NCBI RefSeq assembly: GCF_008370325.1
Contig: NZ_VNIP01000004.1
Coordinates: 372,001 to 436,000 of the forward strand
Direction of reading: 5' to 3'
Origin: Martinezella tropici
Lineage (GTDB): Bacteria > Pseudomonadota > Alphaproteobacteria > Rhizobiales > Rhizobiaceae
Length of the DNA: 64,000 nt
The first letter of the stretch is position 1. Each line of letters begins with the position of its first letter. A model generated the notes under the pieces. The model was not told where the DNA came from, searched no databases, and saw nothing but the letters and a program-made list of their open reading frames with translations. The translations under genes and the position numbers were made by a program. Shown here one piece after another: positions 28,978 to 39,534 of the stretch.

Positions 28978-28990
28978 GTGCGCAGCGCAC
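28978..28990. promoter_or_regulatory. Candidate tra box between traC and traA
   Basis: GTGCGCAGCGCAC: GTGCG and CGCAC arms about a CAG centre. It lies 60 bases upstream of traC in the divergent promoter region where Ti plasmids have a TraR-binding tra box (GTGCAGATCTGCAC type). Core half sites agree, the centre differs. Confidence 0.35.
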
Positions 28991-29054
28991 TACGGTGAAT
29001 CCTACAATCGCCAGGGCGCAAGCTTTGGTGAATGATCCCGGCCGTTCCGAAGGA

Positions 29055-29100
29055 GCGGGTCCAAGGGCGCAGTTATACGTCGCTGGCGCGACGTGTTGCT
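29055..29100. other. oriT: oriT, origin of conjugal transfer (Ti type)
   Basis: CCAAGGGCGCAGTTATACGT at 29061-29080 is followed by inverted arms ACGTCGC (29077-29083) and GCGACGT (29088-29094). This arrangement and sequence match oriT regions of Agrobacterium Ti plasmids as I remember them, and the GGGCGC part resembles the RSF1010-type nick region. Position between divergent traC and traA is the expected one. TraA would nick here. Confidence 0.85.
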
Positions 29101-29173
29101 GAGAGATCCTGGCGGATCGCCGCTCTTAGACCGAACCCGTGGAATTCGTTTGCAATCGGGAGCTCAGACCGCC

Positions 29174-32100
29174 GTGGCCGTTCCTCACTTCTCCGTCAGC
29201 GTCGTGGCCCGCGGCTCGGGCCGCAGCGCCGTTCTGTCGGCGGCCTATCGGCACTGCGCCAGGATGGAATACGAGCGGGAAGCGCGGACGATCGACTACA
29301 CCCGCAAGCAGTACCTGCTGCATGAAGAGTTCGTCATTCCCAGCAATGCACCGGAATGGTTGCGGTCGATGGTTGCCGATCGCTCGATCTCCAGTGCATC
29401 GGAAGCCTTCTGGAACAAGATCGAGGACTTCGAGAAACGCTCCGATGCCCAGCTCGCCAAGGATGTGACGATCGCGCTGCCGATCGAACTGACGGCCGAG
29501 CAGAACATCGCGCTCATGCGTGATTTCATCGACCGGCACGTCATCGCCAAGGGCATGGTCGCGGACTGGGTCTATCACGATGCACCGGGCAATCCGCACG
29601 TCCATCTGATGACGACGCTGAGGCCCCTCACCGAGGACGGGTTCGGGCCGAAGACGATCGCGGTCCTCGGCCCGGACGGCAATCCCATCCGCAACGATGC
29701 CGGCAAGATCGTCTATGAGCTTTGGGCGGGAGGCCTCGACGACTTCAACGCCTTTCGCGACGGCTGGTTTGCCTGCCAGAACCGGCATCTGGCCCTGGCC
29801 GGTCTCGATCTCCGCATCGATGGCCGATCCTTCGAACAGCAGGGCATCGAATTGGTGCCGACCATCCATATTGGTGCCGGCGCGACGGCCATCGACCGCA
29901 AAGCGGAACAGGCGAAGACGCGGTCGTGGGCGGGGTCAGCAAAGCTTGAACGGATCGAGCTGCAGGCGGCACGGCGAAGCGAGAACGCACGGCGCATTCA
30001 GCGCCGTCCGGAGATCGTCCTCGAGCTGATCGCGCGGCAGAAGAGCGTCTTCGATAGCCAAGACGTGGCAAAGATCCTGCATCGCTATATCGATGATGCC
30101 GCCCTGTTCCAAAACCTGATGGTGCGCGTCCTGCAGAGCCCCGAAGCGCTCCGTCTCGAGCGCGAGCGGATCGCATTTGCGACCGGCGCCCGGGTGCCGG
30201 CCAAATACACGATGCGCGCGCTGATCCGGCTGGAAGCGGAGATGGCGAACCGCGCGATCTGGCTCTCGGGGCGATCCTCGCATGGCGTTCGGGACGCGGT
30301 GATCGAGGCGACGTTGACGCGCCACTCCCGTCTATCAGAGGAGCAGAAGACAGCGATCGAACACGTCGCCGGACCGGAGCGGATCGCGGCTGTCATCGGT
30401 CGCGCCGGCGCCGGCAAGACGACGATGATGAAAGCGGCGCGCGAGGCGTGGGAAGCCGCCGGATACCGGGTCGTCGGTGGCGCGCTCGCCGGCAAGGCCG
30501 CCGAAGGTTTGGAGAAGGAAGCGGGGATATCGTCGCGGACGCTGTCGTCCTGGGAGCTTCGCTGGAAGGAGGAGCGAAACCAGCTCGACGCAAGGACGGT
30601 CTTCGTTCTCGACGAGGCCGGCATGGTGTCGTCGCGGCAGATGGCGCAGCTGGTCGAGACGGTGACCAAGGCCGGCGCCAAGCTTGTCCTCGTCGGCGAT
30701 CCGGAACAGCTTCAGCCGATCGAAGCGGGTGCCGCCTTCCGCGCCATTGCCGATCGCATTGGCTATGCCGAGCTCGAAACCATCTATCGCCAGCACGAGC
30801 AATGGATGCGCGACGCGTCGCTCGATCTTGCCCGTGGCAATATCGGCAAGGCCGTCGATGCCTATACCGCTCAGGGTCGAATGATCGGTCTGGGTCTGAA
30901 GGCCGAGGCGGCCGCAAGACTGATCGCCGATTGGAACCGCGACTACGATCCGGCGACGACGACATTGATCCTCGCCCATCTCAGGCGCGATGTGCGCATG
31001 CTGAACGGCATGGCACGGGCCGAGCTCGTCGAGCGTGGCATTCTCGGCGAAGGTTATGCCTTCCGGACGGAAGACGGACACCGCAACTTCGCGATCGGCG
31101 ACCAGATCGTCTTCCTGAAGAACGAAGCATCGCTTGGCGTCAAGAACGGCATGATCGGCAAGGTCGTTGAGGCTGTGCCGCACCGCATTGTCGCCGTGGT
31201 CGGCGAGGGCGAGCATTGCCGTCAGGTTACCGTCGAACAGCGCTTCTACAACAATCTCGATCATGGCTATGCCACCACGATCCATAAGAGCCAGGGGGCC
31301 ACCGTCGACCGGGTCAAGGTGCTTGCGTCTCTCTCGCTCGACCGGCATCTGACCTATGTGGCGATGACGCGTCATCGCGAGGATCTCCGCGTCTATTACG
31401 GCACCCGATCCTTCGCCTTTGCCGGCGGCTTGATCAAGATCCTGTCGCGCAGGAACGCCAAGGAAACCACGCTCGATTACCAGAAGGGCACCTTCTATCG
31501 CCAGGCACTGCGTTTCGCCGAAGCGCGCGGCCTGCATATCGTCAACGTCGCCCGCACGATTGCCCGCGATCGGCTCGAATGGACGGTCCGCCAGAAGCAG
31601 AAACTGGCCGATCTTGCCCAGCGGCTCGTCGCCATCGGCACCAAACTCGGCCTCAGTACCAGCACCAAGCCAACCCACTCGCAAAGCAGCAAGGAGACCA
31701 GCCCCATGGTTGCCGGGATCGCCACGTCTACGAAAACGGTCGAGCAGGCGGTCGCCGACAAGCTCGAAGCGGATCCCGGTCTGAAGAAGCAATGGGAGGA
31801 CGTGTCGACCCGCTTCCATCTCGTCTATGCGCAGCCGGAAGCCGCTTTCAAGGCCGTCAATGTCGATGCCATGCTGAAGGATGGAGCGATCGCCAGATCG
31901 ACGCTCGCGACGATCGGCAACCAGCCGGAGAGTTTTGGCGCGCTCAAGGGGAAATCCGGCCTGCTCGCAAGCCGCTCTGACAAGCAGGATCGCGAGAGAG
32001 CCGAGCGCAACGTCACAGCTCTGACTCAAAGTCTTGGCGATTACCTGCGCCAGCGCAGCCAGGCCGAACAACGCCATCAGGCCGACGAAGTGGCGGTCCG

Positions 32101-32497
32101 CCGCAAGCTCTCGATCGACATCCCGGCGCTGTCACCGAATGCCCGCCAGACGCTCGAACGCGTGCGTGACGCCATCGACCGCAACGACCTTCCCGCAGCA
32201 CTCGAGTTCGCGCTGGCCGACAAACAAGTGAAGGCGGAACTGCAGGGATTTGCCAAGGCGGTCACTGAGCGTTTCGGTGAACGCACCTTCCTGCCCTTGG
32301 CCGCCAAGGACGCGAATGGCGAGACCTTCACGGCGATCACCGCCGGCATGAGCCATGCTCAGAAGGCGGAGATCCAGTCGGCCTGGAGCCTGATGCGCGC
32401 CGTGCAGAAGCTCGGTGCCCATGAGCGAACCGTCGAGGCGCTGAAACAGGCCGAGACGCTTCGCCAGGCCAAGGGCCAGGGGATGTCGCTGAAATGA
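29174..32497 (+). CDS. traA: TraA, relaxase-helicase
   Basis: 1107 residues from a GTG at 29174 (VAVPHFSVSVVARGSGRS, the conserved start); GGGAG lies upstream. Residues 1-240: MobA/MobL-type relaxase with GNPHVHLMTTLR metal-binding histidines and YRHCARMEYE. From about residue 400: RecD-like helicase with Walker A GRAGAGKTTM and DEAGMVSS box. The C-terminal 350 residues are helical. TraA nicks oriT and leads the strand into the recipient. Its stop overlaps the traF ATG (ATGA). Confidence 0.95.
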   Translation: MAVPHFSVSVVARGSGRSAVLSAAYRHCARMEYEREARTIDYTRKQYLLHEEFVIPSNAPEWLRSMVADRSISSASEAFWNKIEDFEKRSDAQLAKDVTIALPIELTAEQNIALMRDFIDRHVIAKGMVADWVYHDAPGNPHVHLMTTLRPLTEDGFGPKTIAVLGPDGNPIRNDAGKIVYELWAGGLDDFNAFRDGWFACQNRHLALAGLDLRIDGRSFEQQGIELVPTIHIGAGATAIDRKAEQAKTRSWAGSAKLERIELQAARRSENARRIQRRPEIVLELIARQKSVFDSQDVAKILHRYIDDAALFQNLMVRVLQSPEALRLERERIAFATGARVPAKYTMRALIRLEAEMANRAIWLSGRSSHGVRDAVIEATLTRHSRLSEEQKTAIEHVAGPERIAAVIGRAGAGKTTMMKAAREAWEAAGYRVVGGALAGKAAEGLEKEAGISSRTLSSWELRWKEERNQLDARTVFVLDEAGMVSSRQMAQLVETVTKAGAKLVLVGDPEQLQPIEAGAAFRAIADRIGYAELETIYRQHEQWMRDASLDLARGNIGKAVDAYTAQGRMIGLGLKAEAAARLIADWNRDYDPATTTLILAHLRRDVRMLNGMARAELVERGILGEGYAFRTEDGHRNFAIGDQIVFLKNEASLGVKNGMIGKVVEAVPHRIVAVVGEGEHCRQVTVEQRFYNNLDHGYATTIHKSQGATVDRVKVLASLSLDRHLTYVAMTRHREDLRVYYGTRSFAFAGGLIKILSRRNAKETTLDYQKGTFYRQALRFAEARGLHIVNVARTIARDRLEWTVRQKQKLADLAQRLVAIGTKLGLSTSTKPTHSQSSKETSPMVAGIATSTKTVEQAVADKLEADPGLKKQWEDVSTRFHLVYAQPEAAFKAVNVDAMLKDGAIARSTLATIGNQPESFGALKGKSGLLASRSDKQDRERAERNVTALTQSLGDYLRQRSQAEQRHQADEVAVRRKLSIDIPALSPNARQTLERVRDAIDRNDLPAALEFALADKQVKAELQGFAKAVTERFGERTFLPLAAKDANGETFTAITAGMSHAQKAEIQSAWSLMRAVQKLGAHERTVEALKQAETLRQAKGQGMSLK

Positions 32498-33060
32498 ACA
32501 TGCGTCTTTTGAGAATGGCGCCGCCGCGCTGGCCGCGCACCCCGCTCCTTCCGGCCATGACGGCGGTCACAGCAACGCTGCTCGGTGCAATCGTGGCCGC
32601 CGGGCTCGTGGGCTATCGGATCAACCTCACCCCGAGCGAACCGCTCGGTCTCTGGCGGATCGTCAAGCTCGATCGCGCAGCTGTCGTCGGCGATCTTGTC
32701 TTCATCTGTCCGCCTCGAACGGCAACCATGCAGGAAGCGCGCAGTCGCGGTTACCTGCGCTCGGGTCTGTGTCCGAGCGCTTTCGCACCACTGATCAAAA
32801 CCGTAGTGGCAATCGCCGGCCAACGTGTCGAGGTCGGAGCAAACCTTCGTATCGACGGGCATGACGTTGCTCGATCGAACCTTGCAGGCCGAGACGGACT
32901 GGGACGGCCGATGATACCCTTTGCCGGCGGGATCGTGCCAGCGGGCAGCGTCTTCCTGCACTCGCCGTTCGCGGCCTCCTACGACTCGCGTTATTTCGGT
33001 CCAATTCCAGCCTCGGGCATCCTCGGTCTGGCGCAAGAAGTGCTAACCTATGCGCCATGA
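32494..33060 (+). CDS. traF: TraF, pilin-maturation peptidase (S26 type)
   Basis: 188 residues with an N-terminal membrane segment (about 22-42), then TPSEPLGLWRI holding the Ser of S26-type peptidases; the basic partner should lie in the later LIKTVVAIAGQRV, where Lys is conserved. TraF trims and cyclises the TrbC pilin in IncP and Ti-type systems. It overlaps traA at 5' and traB at 3' by 11 bases, so translation is coupled along traAFBH. Confidence 0.9.
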   Translation: MNMRLLRMAPPRWPRTPLLPAMTAVTATLLGAIVAAGLVGYRINLTPSEPLGLWRIVKLDRAAVVGDLVFICPPRTATMQEARSRGYLRSGLCPSAFAPLIKTVVAIAGQRVEVGANLRIDGHDVARSNLAGRDGLGRPMIPFAGGIVPAGSVFLHSPFAASYDSRYFGPIPASGILGLAQEVLTYAP

Positions 33061-34213
33061 TTGTCTCCAACCGACGCTGTTGATCACCAGTGCCATTGTT
33101 GCGGGGACGGTCGCATGGAGCGGCCATGTTCTGCTGCTTCCGGTCGCACTGGCGTTCCCAATTCTTTGGGCGCGAGCGCAAACGAGATCGGTGGCGGCGC
33201 TTGTTGCAGCCGGGTATTTCCTCGCGGCTTCGCGCGGTCTGCCACAAGGCGTGGCCGCCTTCTACGCGTCCGACCTATGGCCTGGCTTGGCTCTATGGCT
33301 GTGCGCATCCCTAAGCTTTGTCGCGGTCCACGCCATCCTTTGGACGAAGGACCCTGGCGTTCGTGCGTTTCGCTATTTGGTGGCGACCGCGCTCATGGCG
33401 GTGCCCCCGTTCGGCATCACCGGCTGGGCGCACCCTGTCACGGCGGCCGGCGTTCTGTTTCCCGGATGGGGATGGTGGGGACTGGCGGCAACGACAGCCG
33501 GCCTTATGGGTCTCGTAATCCGCACGTGGCCGGCTGTCTTAATCGCCTTCGCAGGCTTTTGGGTTTGGTCCGCCGCGAACTGGACCGAGCCGCGTCCACC
33601 CGATGGCTGGCGCGGCGTCGATCTCCAAATGGGGTCATCGCTTGGCCGTGACACCAGCATTCAACGGCAGCGTGATCTGATTGCCACGGTGAAGGATCGT
33701 GCAGCTAGTGGCGACGCAACGATCGTGCTGCCAGAGAGCGCTTTGGGCTTCTGGACGCCGACGGTCGAACGGCTCTGGGTGAAGGCTCTCGACGGCACGG
33801 AGATTTCGGTGGTCGCCGGCGCCATCGTCGTCGATGCAGAAGGATATGACAATGTGCTCGTCGTTCTCTCCGCCGCCGGCAGCGGGATTCTCTATCGCGA
33901 GCGAATGCCGGTCCCGGGCTCGATGTGGCAGCCATGGCGGTCATGGCTCGGCGAGACCGGCGGCGCCCGTGCGCATTTCTTCGCCAATCCGACTGCAGCC
34001 ATAGGTGATCACCACGTCGCGCCCCTGATTTGCTACGAACAGCTCGTCGTCTGGCCGGTCCTGCAATCGATGCTCCACAATCCGGATTTTATTGTCGCTG
34101 TCGGAAATGGATGGTGGACCAAAGGGACATCGATTGTCGCGATCCAACTGGTCAGCACCATGGCCTGGGCAAAGCTATTCGCAAAACCGTTTGTTCTTTC
34201 CTTCAATACTTGA
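33050..34213 (+). CDS. traB: TraB, nitrilase-fold conjugal transfer protein
   Basis: 387 residues. About six membrane spans in the first 170 residues, then a carbon-nitrogen hydrolase-like domain: TIVLPESALGFW (Glu), YRERMPVPGSMW (Lys position holds Arg/Met), and PLICYEQLVVWP (Cys). The layout resembles apolipoprotein N-acyltransferase. TraB raises transfer efficiency in Ti plasmids; its reaction is not known. Between traF and traH in the same operon. Confidence 0.9.
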   Translation: MRHDCLQPTLLITSAIVAGTVAWSGHVLLLPVALAFPILWARAQTRSVAALVAAGYFLAASRGLPQGVAAFYASDLWPGLALWLCASLSFVAVHAILWTKDPGVRAFRYLVATALMAVPPFGITGWAHPVTAAGVLFPGWGWWGLAATTAGLMGLVIRTWPAVLIAFAGFWVWSAANWTEPRPPDGWRGVDLQMGSSLGRDTSIQRQRDLIATVKDRAASGDATIVLPESALGFWTPTVERLWVKALDGTEISVVAGAIVVDAEGYDNVLVVLSAAGSGILYRERMPVPGSMWQPWRSWLGETGGARAHFFANPTAAIGDHHVAPLICYEQLVVWPVLQSMLHNPDFIVAVGNGWWTKGTSIVAIQLVSTMAWAKLFAKPFVLSFNT

Positions 34214-34229
34214 AGCTTAAGGAGACCTC

Positions 34230-34838
34230 ATGCTGGACACTGCCCTGATCAAACAATGCGCGGATCCCTCCCTCAAACCCGCGGTCGTCGAGCAGTTCGT
34301 GGCGGCCGCCGGTTCGACGGATCCGCTTGCTGTTACTGTCAAATCGGACGGCCGGTTAATCCTTGTGCCGAAGGCGACGTCAGCCGATGAGGCGATGGTG
34401 ATCGTGAGGCAATATGTTGGGCACGCGGTCGTTCGCGTCGGCTTGACACAGTTTCCGGCTGGTGTGGGCGCCAGCGACACCTCCGAGCTGAAACCCGACC
34501 TCGTCGAGCCGTGTGCCAACCTTCGCATGGGAACGGCGATGTTTGCCAAAATCCTCCGAATTGTGACTAAGTGGTATGGAAACCCCAAGAGCGAGGAGGT
34601 CTTCCCTCAGATATTCGATGACGCAGTTTACGCCTGGAAGACGGGCGAGTTTGAGGGGGAGAGCGTCTTTCACGCAGCGGATCCGGGCCAAGCGGTAGCC
34701 GAGCAGCCCAGTAGAGCTGTCCAGCGCGATGCGCCAACGGCGGCCGATCAACTTGTCGAGCCAGTCGCGTCTTCTCAATCGAAGGTCCAAGACGCCGGTA
34801 TCCGGATCGATCTCTCTCGGATCGGTGGCCAGCGTTAG
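34230..34838 (+). CDS. traH: TraH, conjugal transfer protein
   Basis: 202 residues, last gene of traAFBH, 16 bases after traB with AAGGAGA upstream. MLDTALIKQCADPSLKPAVVEQF is the conserved start; the middle has FAKILRIVTKWYGNP. The C-terminal third (from about residue 145) is Ala/Gln/Pro-rich and ends IRIDLSRIGGQR. It has a soluble, lytic-transglycosylase-free composition; role in transfer is auxiliary and undefined. Confidence 0.85.
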   Translation: MLDTALIKQCADPSLKPAVVEQFVAAAGSTDPLAVTVKSDGRLILVPKATSADEAMVIVRQYVGHAVVRVGLTQFPAGVGASDTSELKPDLVEPCANLRMGTAMFAKILRIVTKWYGNPKSEEVFPQIFDDAVYAWKTGEFEGESVFHAADPGQAVAEQPSRAVQRDAPTAADQLVEPVASSQSKVQDAGIRIDLSRIGGQR

Positions 34839-35012
34839 CGTTCGGTTCGTCGTCCATGCGGGTGCCGGGGTTTTATTTAAATTTGGGCCGAATGCAGAAA
34901 ATTGGTGCGATTCAAATGCATGGTATTAGTGTAATTCCCCCGGGATGTAGGTCCGTGCCGGCAAACCCTCCAATTTGACAGGAGTGCGACCCGAACGAGG
35001 CCGGCCCTACTT

Positions 35013-35068
35013 TTAACTTAGCCGGGCCAAAATTAAAATCAGCCGGACGCGTACTTTAAATTAGCCGA
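35013..35068. repeat. Three 13-bp repeats spaced 21-22 bp before the ATPase gene
   Basis: TTAACTTAGCCGG (35013), TAAAATCAGCCGG (35034), TTAAATTAGCCGA (35056). Spacing is two helical turns and the last copy ends 8 bases before the ATG at 35077. A looser copy TTAAATTTGGGCCGA lies near 34876. Looks like an operator array or a recognition site linked to the gene. Confidence 0.55.
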
Positions 35069-35076
35069 AAACTCGA

Positions 35077-36342
35077 TTGATGATAGCCGATGACAGACTC
35101 GCCGCCACCGAAAAGCTGATTGAACGAAAAGCCCGACCGATCGTCGAAACTGCGCTGGCTGACACACGTGTCGTGCTCATCGCCGGGCCGCGGCAAGCCG
35201 GAAAGACGACCCTTGCGCGACAGGTCTCCGGCTCCGATCGTCCATTTATCACCCTCGACGATGTTGGAACGCTGAATGCAGCGAGGACCGATCCGATCGG
35301 TTTTATCCGAGGCATTAAACGGGCCGTGATTGACGAGGTGCAACGGGCGCCCGAACTGATACTTGCGATCAAGGAAAGTGTTGACCGCGATGACGAGCCC
35401 GGCCGGTTCTTGCTCACAGGCTCAGCCAATCTGGCGACCGTTCCGGCGATTGCAGACTCGCTTGCCGGTCGTATGGCCGTTGTCCCGTTATTGCCATTTG
35501 CTCAATCTGAAGTCCGATCAACACCGGGTCGTCTGCTGGATCGGCTGTTCGCCGGCGAGGAGCCTTCCGCCGGGGAGGACACCGTCATTGGCGACGACCT
35601 GATGGCGACCGTGCTGCAGGGCGGCTATCCCGAAGCCTTGCGTCGGCCGACGCCCGGTCGGCGGACTGCTTTGCTGGAAGATTATGTGAAACTGATCCTC
35701 GACCGCGACGTGCGTGATATCGCCAACATCGATCCGTTGGACCGCCTTCCGCGGCTGCTCGATGTCCTAGCGGAGCACGCCGGACAATTGGTCAATCACT
35801 GCAGTTTCGGTGCGGCGCTCGGAATGTCGAGCATTACCGCACAGAAATACGTTGCCATCGTTGAGCGCCTCTTTCTGATCAGGACACTTGTCCCGTGGTC
35901 CAATGACCGCTTGAACCGGCTCGTCAAGACACCAAAGCTTCACTTTCTGGACACGGGCTTACTTGCCACTTTGCGCGAGGATGAAGTGGGTCTTTTGCGC
36001 GACGACAAAACTCGATTTGGCGCTCTGCTTGAAAGCTTGGTGGTTTCAGAACTGCTGAAGTTGGCATCGTGGTCAGACCGGCGCTTATCCTTTTCGCACT
36101 ACCGGACGAGAGACCGAGATGAAGTCGACGTCATCATCGAGGATCGGCGCGGCCGGATTGTTGGAATAGAGGTAAAGGCGTCTGCAACGGTGAAGTCTGG
36201 GGATTTTCGCGGGTTGCGCCAGTTACAAGACGCGGTCGGCGATCGTTTCGTGCGTGGGCTTGTCTTACACGACCACGATCGAGTGACGCCATTTGGAGAA
36301 AAGCTCCAGGCCGCACCGCTATCTCTCCTCTGGACAATGTAG
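35077..36342 (+). CDS. AAA_14/DUF4143 ATP-binding protein
   Basis: 421 residues. Walker A AGPRQAGKTTLARQV near residue 32, Walker B-like AVIDEVQRAPEL, sensor LTGSANLATVP, and a C-terminal DUF4143 part with LHFLDTGLLATL and a nuclease-like region (DEVDVIIEDRRGRIVGIEVKAS, the D-x(n)-E-x-K pattern). Such ATPases are widespread and mobile, and are suspected in defence or toxin-antitoxin roles without proof. It stands alone after traH, preceded by a phased repeat array. Confidence 0.9.
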   Translation: MMIADDRLAATEKLIERKARPIVETALADTRVVLIAGPRQAGKTTLARQVSGSDRPFITLDDVGTLNAARTDPIGFIRGIKRAVIDEVQRAPELILAIKESVDRDDEPGRFLLTGSANLATVPAIADSLAGRMAVVPLLPFAQSEVRSTPGRLLDRLFAGEEPSAGEDTVIGDDLMATVLQGGYPEALRRPTPGRRTALLEDYVKLILDRDVRDIANIDPLDRLPRLLDVLAEHAGQLVNHCSFGAALGMSSITAQKYVAIVERLFLIRTLVPWSNDRLNRLVKTPKLHFLDTGLLATLREDEVGLLRDDKTRFGALLESLVVSELLKLASWSDRRLSFSHYRTRDRDEVDVIIEDRRGRIVGIEVKASATVKSGDFRGLRQLQDAVGDRFVRGLVLHDHDRVTPFGEKLQAAPLSLLWTM

Positions 36343-36669
36343 TCGCGAGCGAGCGGCGTCGGGCGCTAAGACGCTGCCTCAGGCGTTCCTCGTTTCACAG
36401 ACGTCATCGCGCTTAGATGGACGCGTTCATTGATGAGAAATCTCACGTATCCTTGCCTGAAGGTTTCGGCGAACTAGCTTTGTCGGGAGGAAAACGCTTC
36501 ACTGACTTCGCCTTCAAACCTTGTTCGGACAGCTTTTTTGACCGTCCTCTAGCCCGATGAGCTGCCGCCCAGATTTCAGCGAGTTCAACCATGCGCGCGG
36601 TGACGGAAGGGTAAGACGATGTCTATCGTAAAGGTCTGCGACGATTTTTGTCAGTCCAGGATCGTGGTT
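36343..36669. other. Intergenic region between ATPase and XRE genes
   Basis: About 0.33 kb, 3' ends of both neighbours. A basic 49-codon minus-strand frame (36443-36592) is open but lacks a ribosome site, so I do not call it. Confidence 0.5.
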
Positions 36670-36891
36670 TCACTTCTTTTCCGGCCGCCGCTTCAACAGA
36701 TCAGACGCTTCTGTTTCCAAGGCTGACGCCAAGCGATCCACCACGTCAATACTGGCATTGTATAGGCTGCGTTCCAGTGAGCTGATGTAGGTACGGTCGA
36801 GACCAGCTCGATGCGCGAGTTCCTCTTGCGACAGACCTTTGGCCCGCCGCGCAGCTTTCAGGTTTCGTGCAAACACCTCTCGAATCTCCAT
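36670..36891 (-). CDS. XRE-family HTH regulator (small)
   Basis: 73 residues, almost entirely one Cro/C1-type helix-turn-helix: NLKAARRAKGLSQEELAHRA, GLDRTYISSLER, then VVDRLASALE. Such one-domain proteins are autoregulators or antitoxin-like repressors. The ATG at 36891 faces the traM promoter region (divergent), so it could influence traM or itself. A gap of about 240 bases with A+T-rich sequence separates the two. Confidence 0.9.
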   Translation of the reverse strand: MEIREVFARNLKAARRAKGLSQEELAHRAGLDRTYISSLERSLYNASIDVVDRLASALETEASDLLKRRPEKK

Positions 36892-37129
36892 GATCGAGAG
36901 AGCAACGGCTTGCAGAGTATTTCACCACGGAGTATACTCTACAAATCTGTTCTGTATTTAGAATCAAGGCCCTGGGCGACGCATAAGGCTTCTGCTGTTG
37001 GGCGATGAACGACAGAAAAATCAATCTCCCTTCCGACTAGCGAAAAATTGGTAACCGATTGCAAGCATATATGATGCGAACTAAGCCTCGGTTCCTGGCG
37101 ACCGCAAAATGAAACAGGGGGAGACAAGG

Positions 37130-37450
37130 ATGAATGACGCCGGCTCATCCGAGGCAGACGAACAGGCCGTGAGTGCATCTCGCTATCGATCGATGCAAGA
37201 ATCGGAGCTGGAAGCGTTGGCTGTTTCCACAATCCTTGAACACCGCCGACTTCTCGTCGCGGACGAAGCTGTCTATGACGAATGGACCCGTGCGACCGCC
37301 GACCCATCGGTCTCCCGCGATGTCCTTGCCAGCCTGCAGGACGAATATCTCGCGCGCCAGAAGACATCCGAGGCACAGCAGCAAGAGCTTTCGGAAATCA
37401 TCGACATTCTCGGTTACGTTCCCGAGGTTCCGCTCGACGACGAGAAGTGA
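37130..37450 (+). CDS. traM: TraM-like TraR antiactivator
   Basis: 106 residues from ATG 37130, set by GGGGGAG a few bases upstream; an ATG at 37109 is less likely. Fits TraM: an N-terminal variable arm, SELEALAVSTILEHRRLLV, then a long helix and the C-terminal EIIDILGYVPEVPL (compare LISILGFIPKV of Ti TraM). TraM binds TraR and prevents DNA binding until enough signal accumulates. Convergent with traR, three bases between the stops. Confidence 0.85.
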   Translation: MNDAGSSEADEQAVSASRYRSMQESELEALAVSTILEHRRLLVADEAVYDEWTRATADPSVSRDVLASLQDEYLARQKTSEAQQQELSEIIDILGYVPEVPLDDEK

Positions 37451-37453
37451 CGG

Positions 37454-38720
<1,267 letters not shown>

Positions 38721-39479
38721 ATGACGGGGTCGCATGCAGAGGAAACACCTTTCTGTCGAGGCCGGTTATCATCCGCGCTGAAGGCAGTGGAAGGTGTGGG
38801 GCACGCTGACGAGCTGGACTTGGTCCTCGCAGAAATTCGCCAGGCCTATGGCTTTGCGCATGCAACACTCCTTGTCGTTCGTGCCGGGATTTCTCCCCGT
38901 CCCTATCCGTTCTTTTGCACGACCTATCCATCTGAATGGACCGCCACCTATCTGCGAAAAAATTATTTTGAGATTGATCCTGTCATCGCGATCAGCCGTA
39001 CCGGCTTTCTCCCGGTCGACTGGTATGTCCTGCGCGGATCATCCGAAAAAGGTAAAGCTTTTTTGAGTGATGCAAGAGCGTTTGGCGTCGGCAGGCATGG
39101 CCTCACCGTGCCCGTGAGAGGGGCAAACGGAGAGCGTTCTCTTTTTTCGGTTACGTCCGATATGAGCCGGTCGAACTGGCGGAGACTTCGCGATTCAAGC
39201 ATCTGCGAACTGCAGGTCTTCTCCCAATATCTGCATGACAAGGCGGTGCTTATTTCAGACCTTCGGGCAAGCGGCGCGCACGACGTGCTGTCTCGACGCG
39301 AGCGAGAGTGCCTGCAGCTTATTGCCCGCGGCGAGCCTCCCAAGCGGATTGCCGCGACCTTGCAGATTTCCGAAGGCACGGTACGACTTTATCTCCGCCT
39401 GGCTAGACGCAAGCTCGGTGCTAGGACGCTTTATCAGGCGATCGCAAGGGCAAGTCTTCTTGAGGTCATCGATGTATGA
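38721..39479 (+). CDS. Second LuxR-type acyl-HSL receptor
   Basis: 252 residues from ATG 38721; the reading frame is open back to 38439 but the extension is not LuxR-like. The signal domain keeps every pocket residue: Trp73, Tyr77, Asp86, Pro87, Trp101 and Gly127 (TraR W57, Y61, D70, P71, W85, G113). DNA-binding domain at about 190-235 (LSRRERECLQLIARGEPPKRIA). It is distinct from traR next door. No luxI-type synthase adjoins it; instead three enzyme-like genes follow on the same strand. It probably controls them. Confidence 0.9.
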   Translation: MTGSHAEETPFCRGRLSSALKAVEGVGHADELDLVLAEIRQAYGFAHATLLVVRAGISPRPYPFFCTTYPSEWTATYLRKNYFEIDPVIAISRTGFLPVDWYVLRGSSEKGKAFLSDARAFGVGRHGLTVPVRGANGERSLFSVTSDMSRSNWRRLRDSSICELQVFSQYLHDKAVLISDLRASGAHDVLSRRERECLQLIARGEPPKRIAATLQISEGTVRLYLRLARRKLGARTLYQAIARASLLEVIDV

Positions 39480-39534
39480 GGCCGCCGCGCAGAGGCCCTT
39501 CGAGTGCTTTCCACAACTGACAATTGCTGTCCGT

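Noticed and set aside
30335..32077. 580-codon open frame on the minus strand opposite traA
   Set aside because: It lies wholly antisense to the clearly coding traA; such long frames arise from codon bias in GC-rich genes. No domain was recognisable.
36443..36592. 49-codon basic frame after the XRE gene
   Set aside because: No ribosome site and too short to judge.
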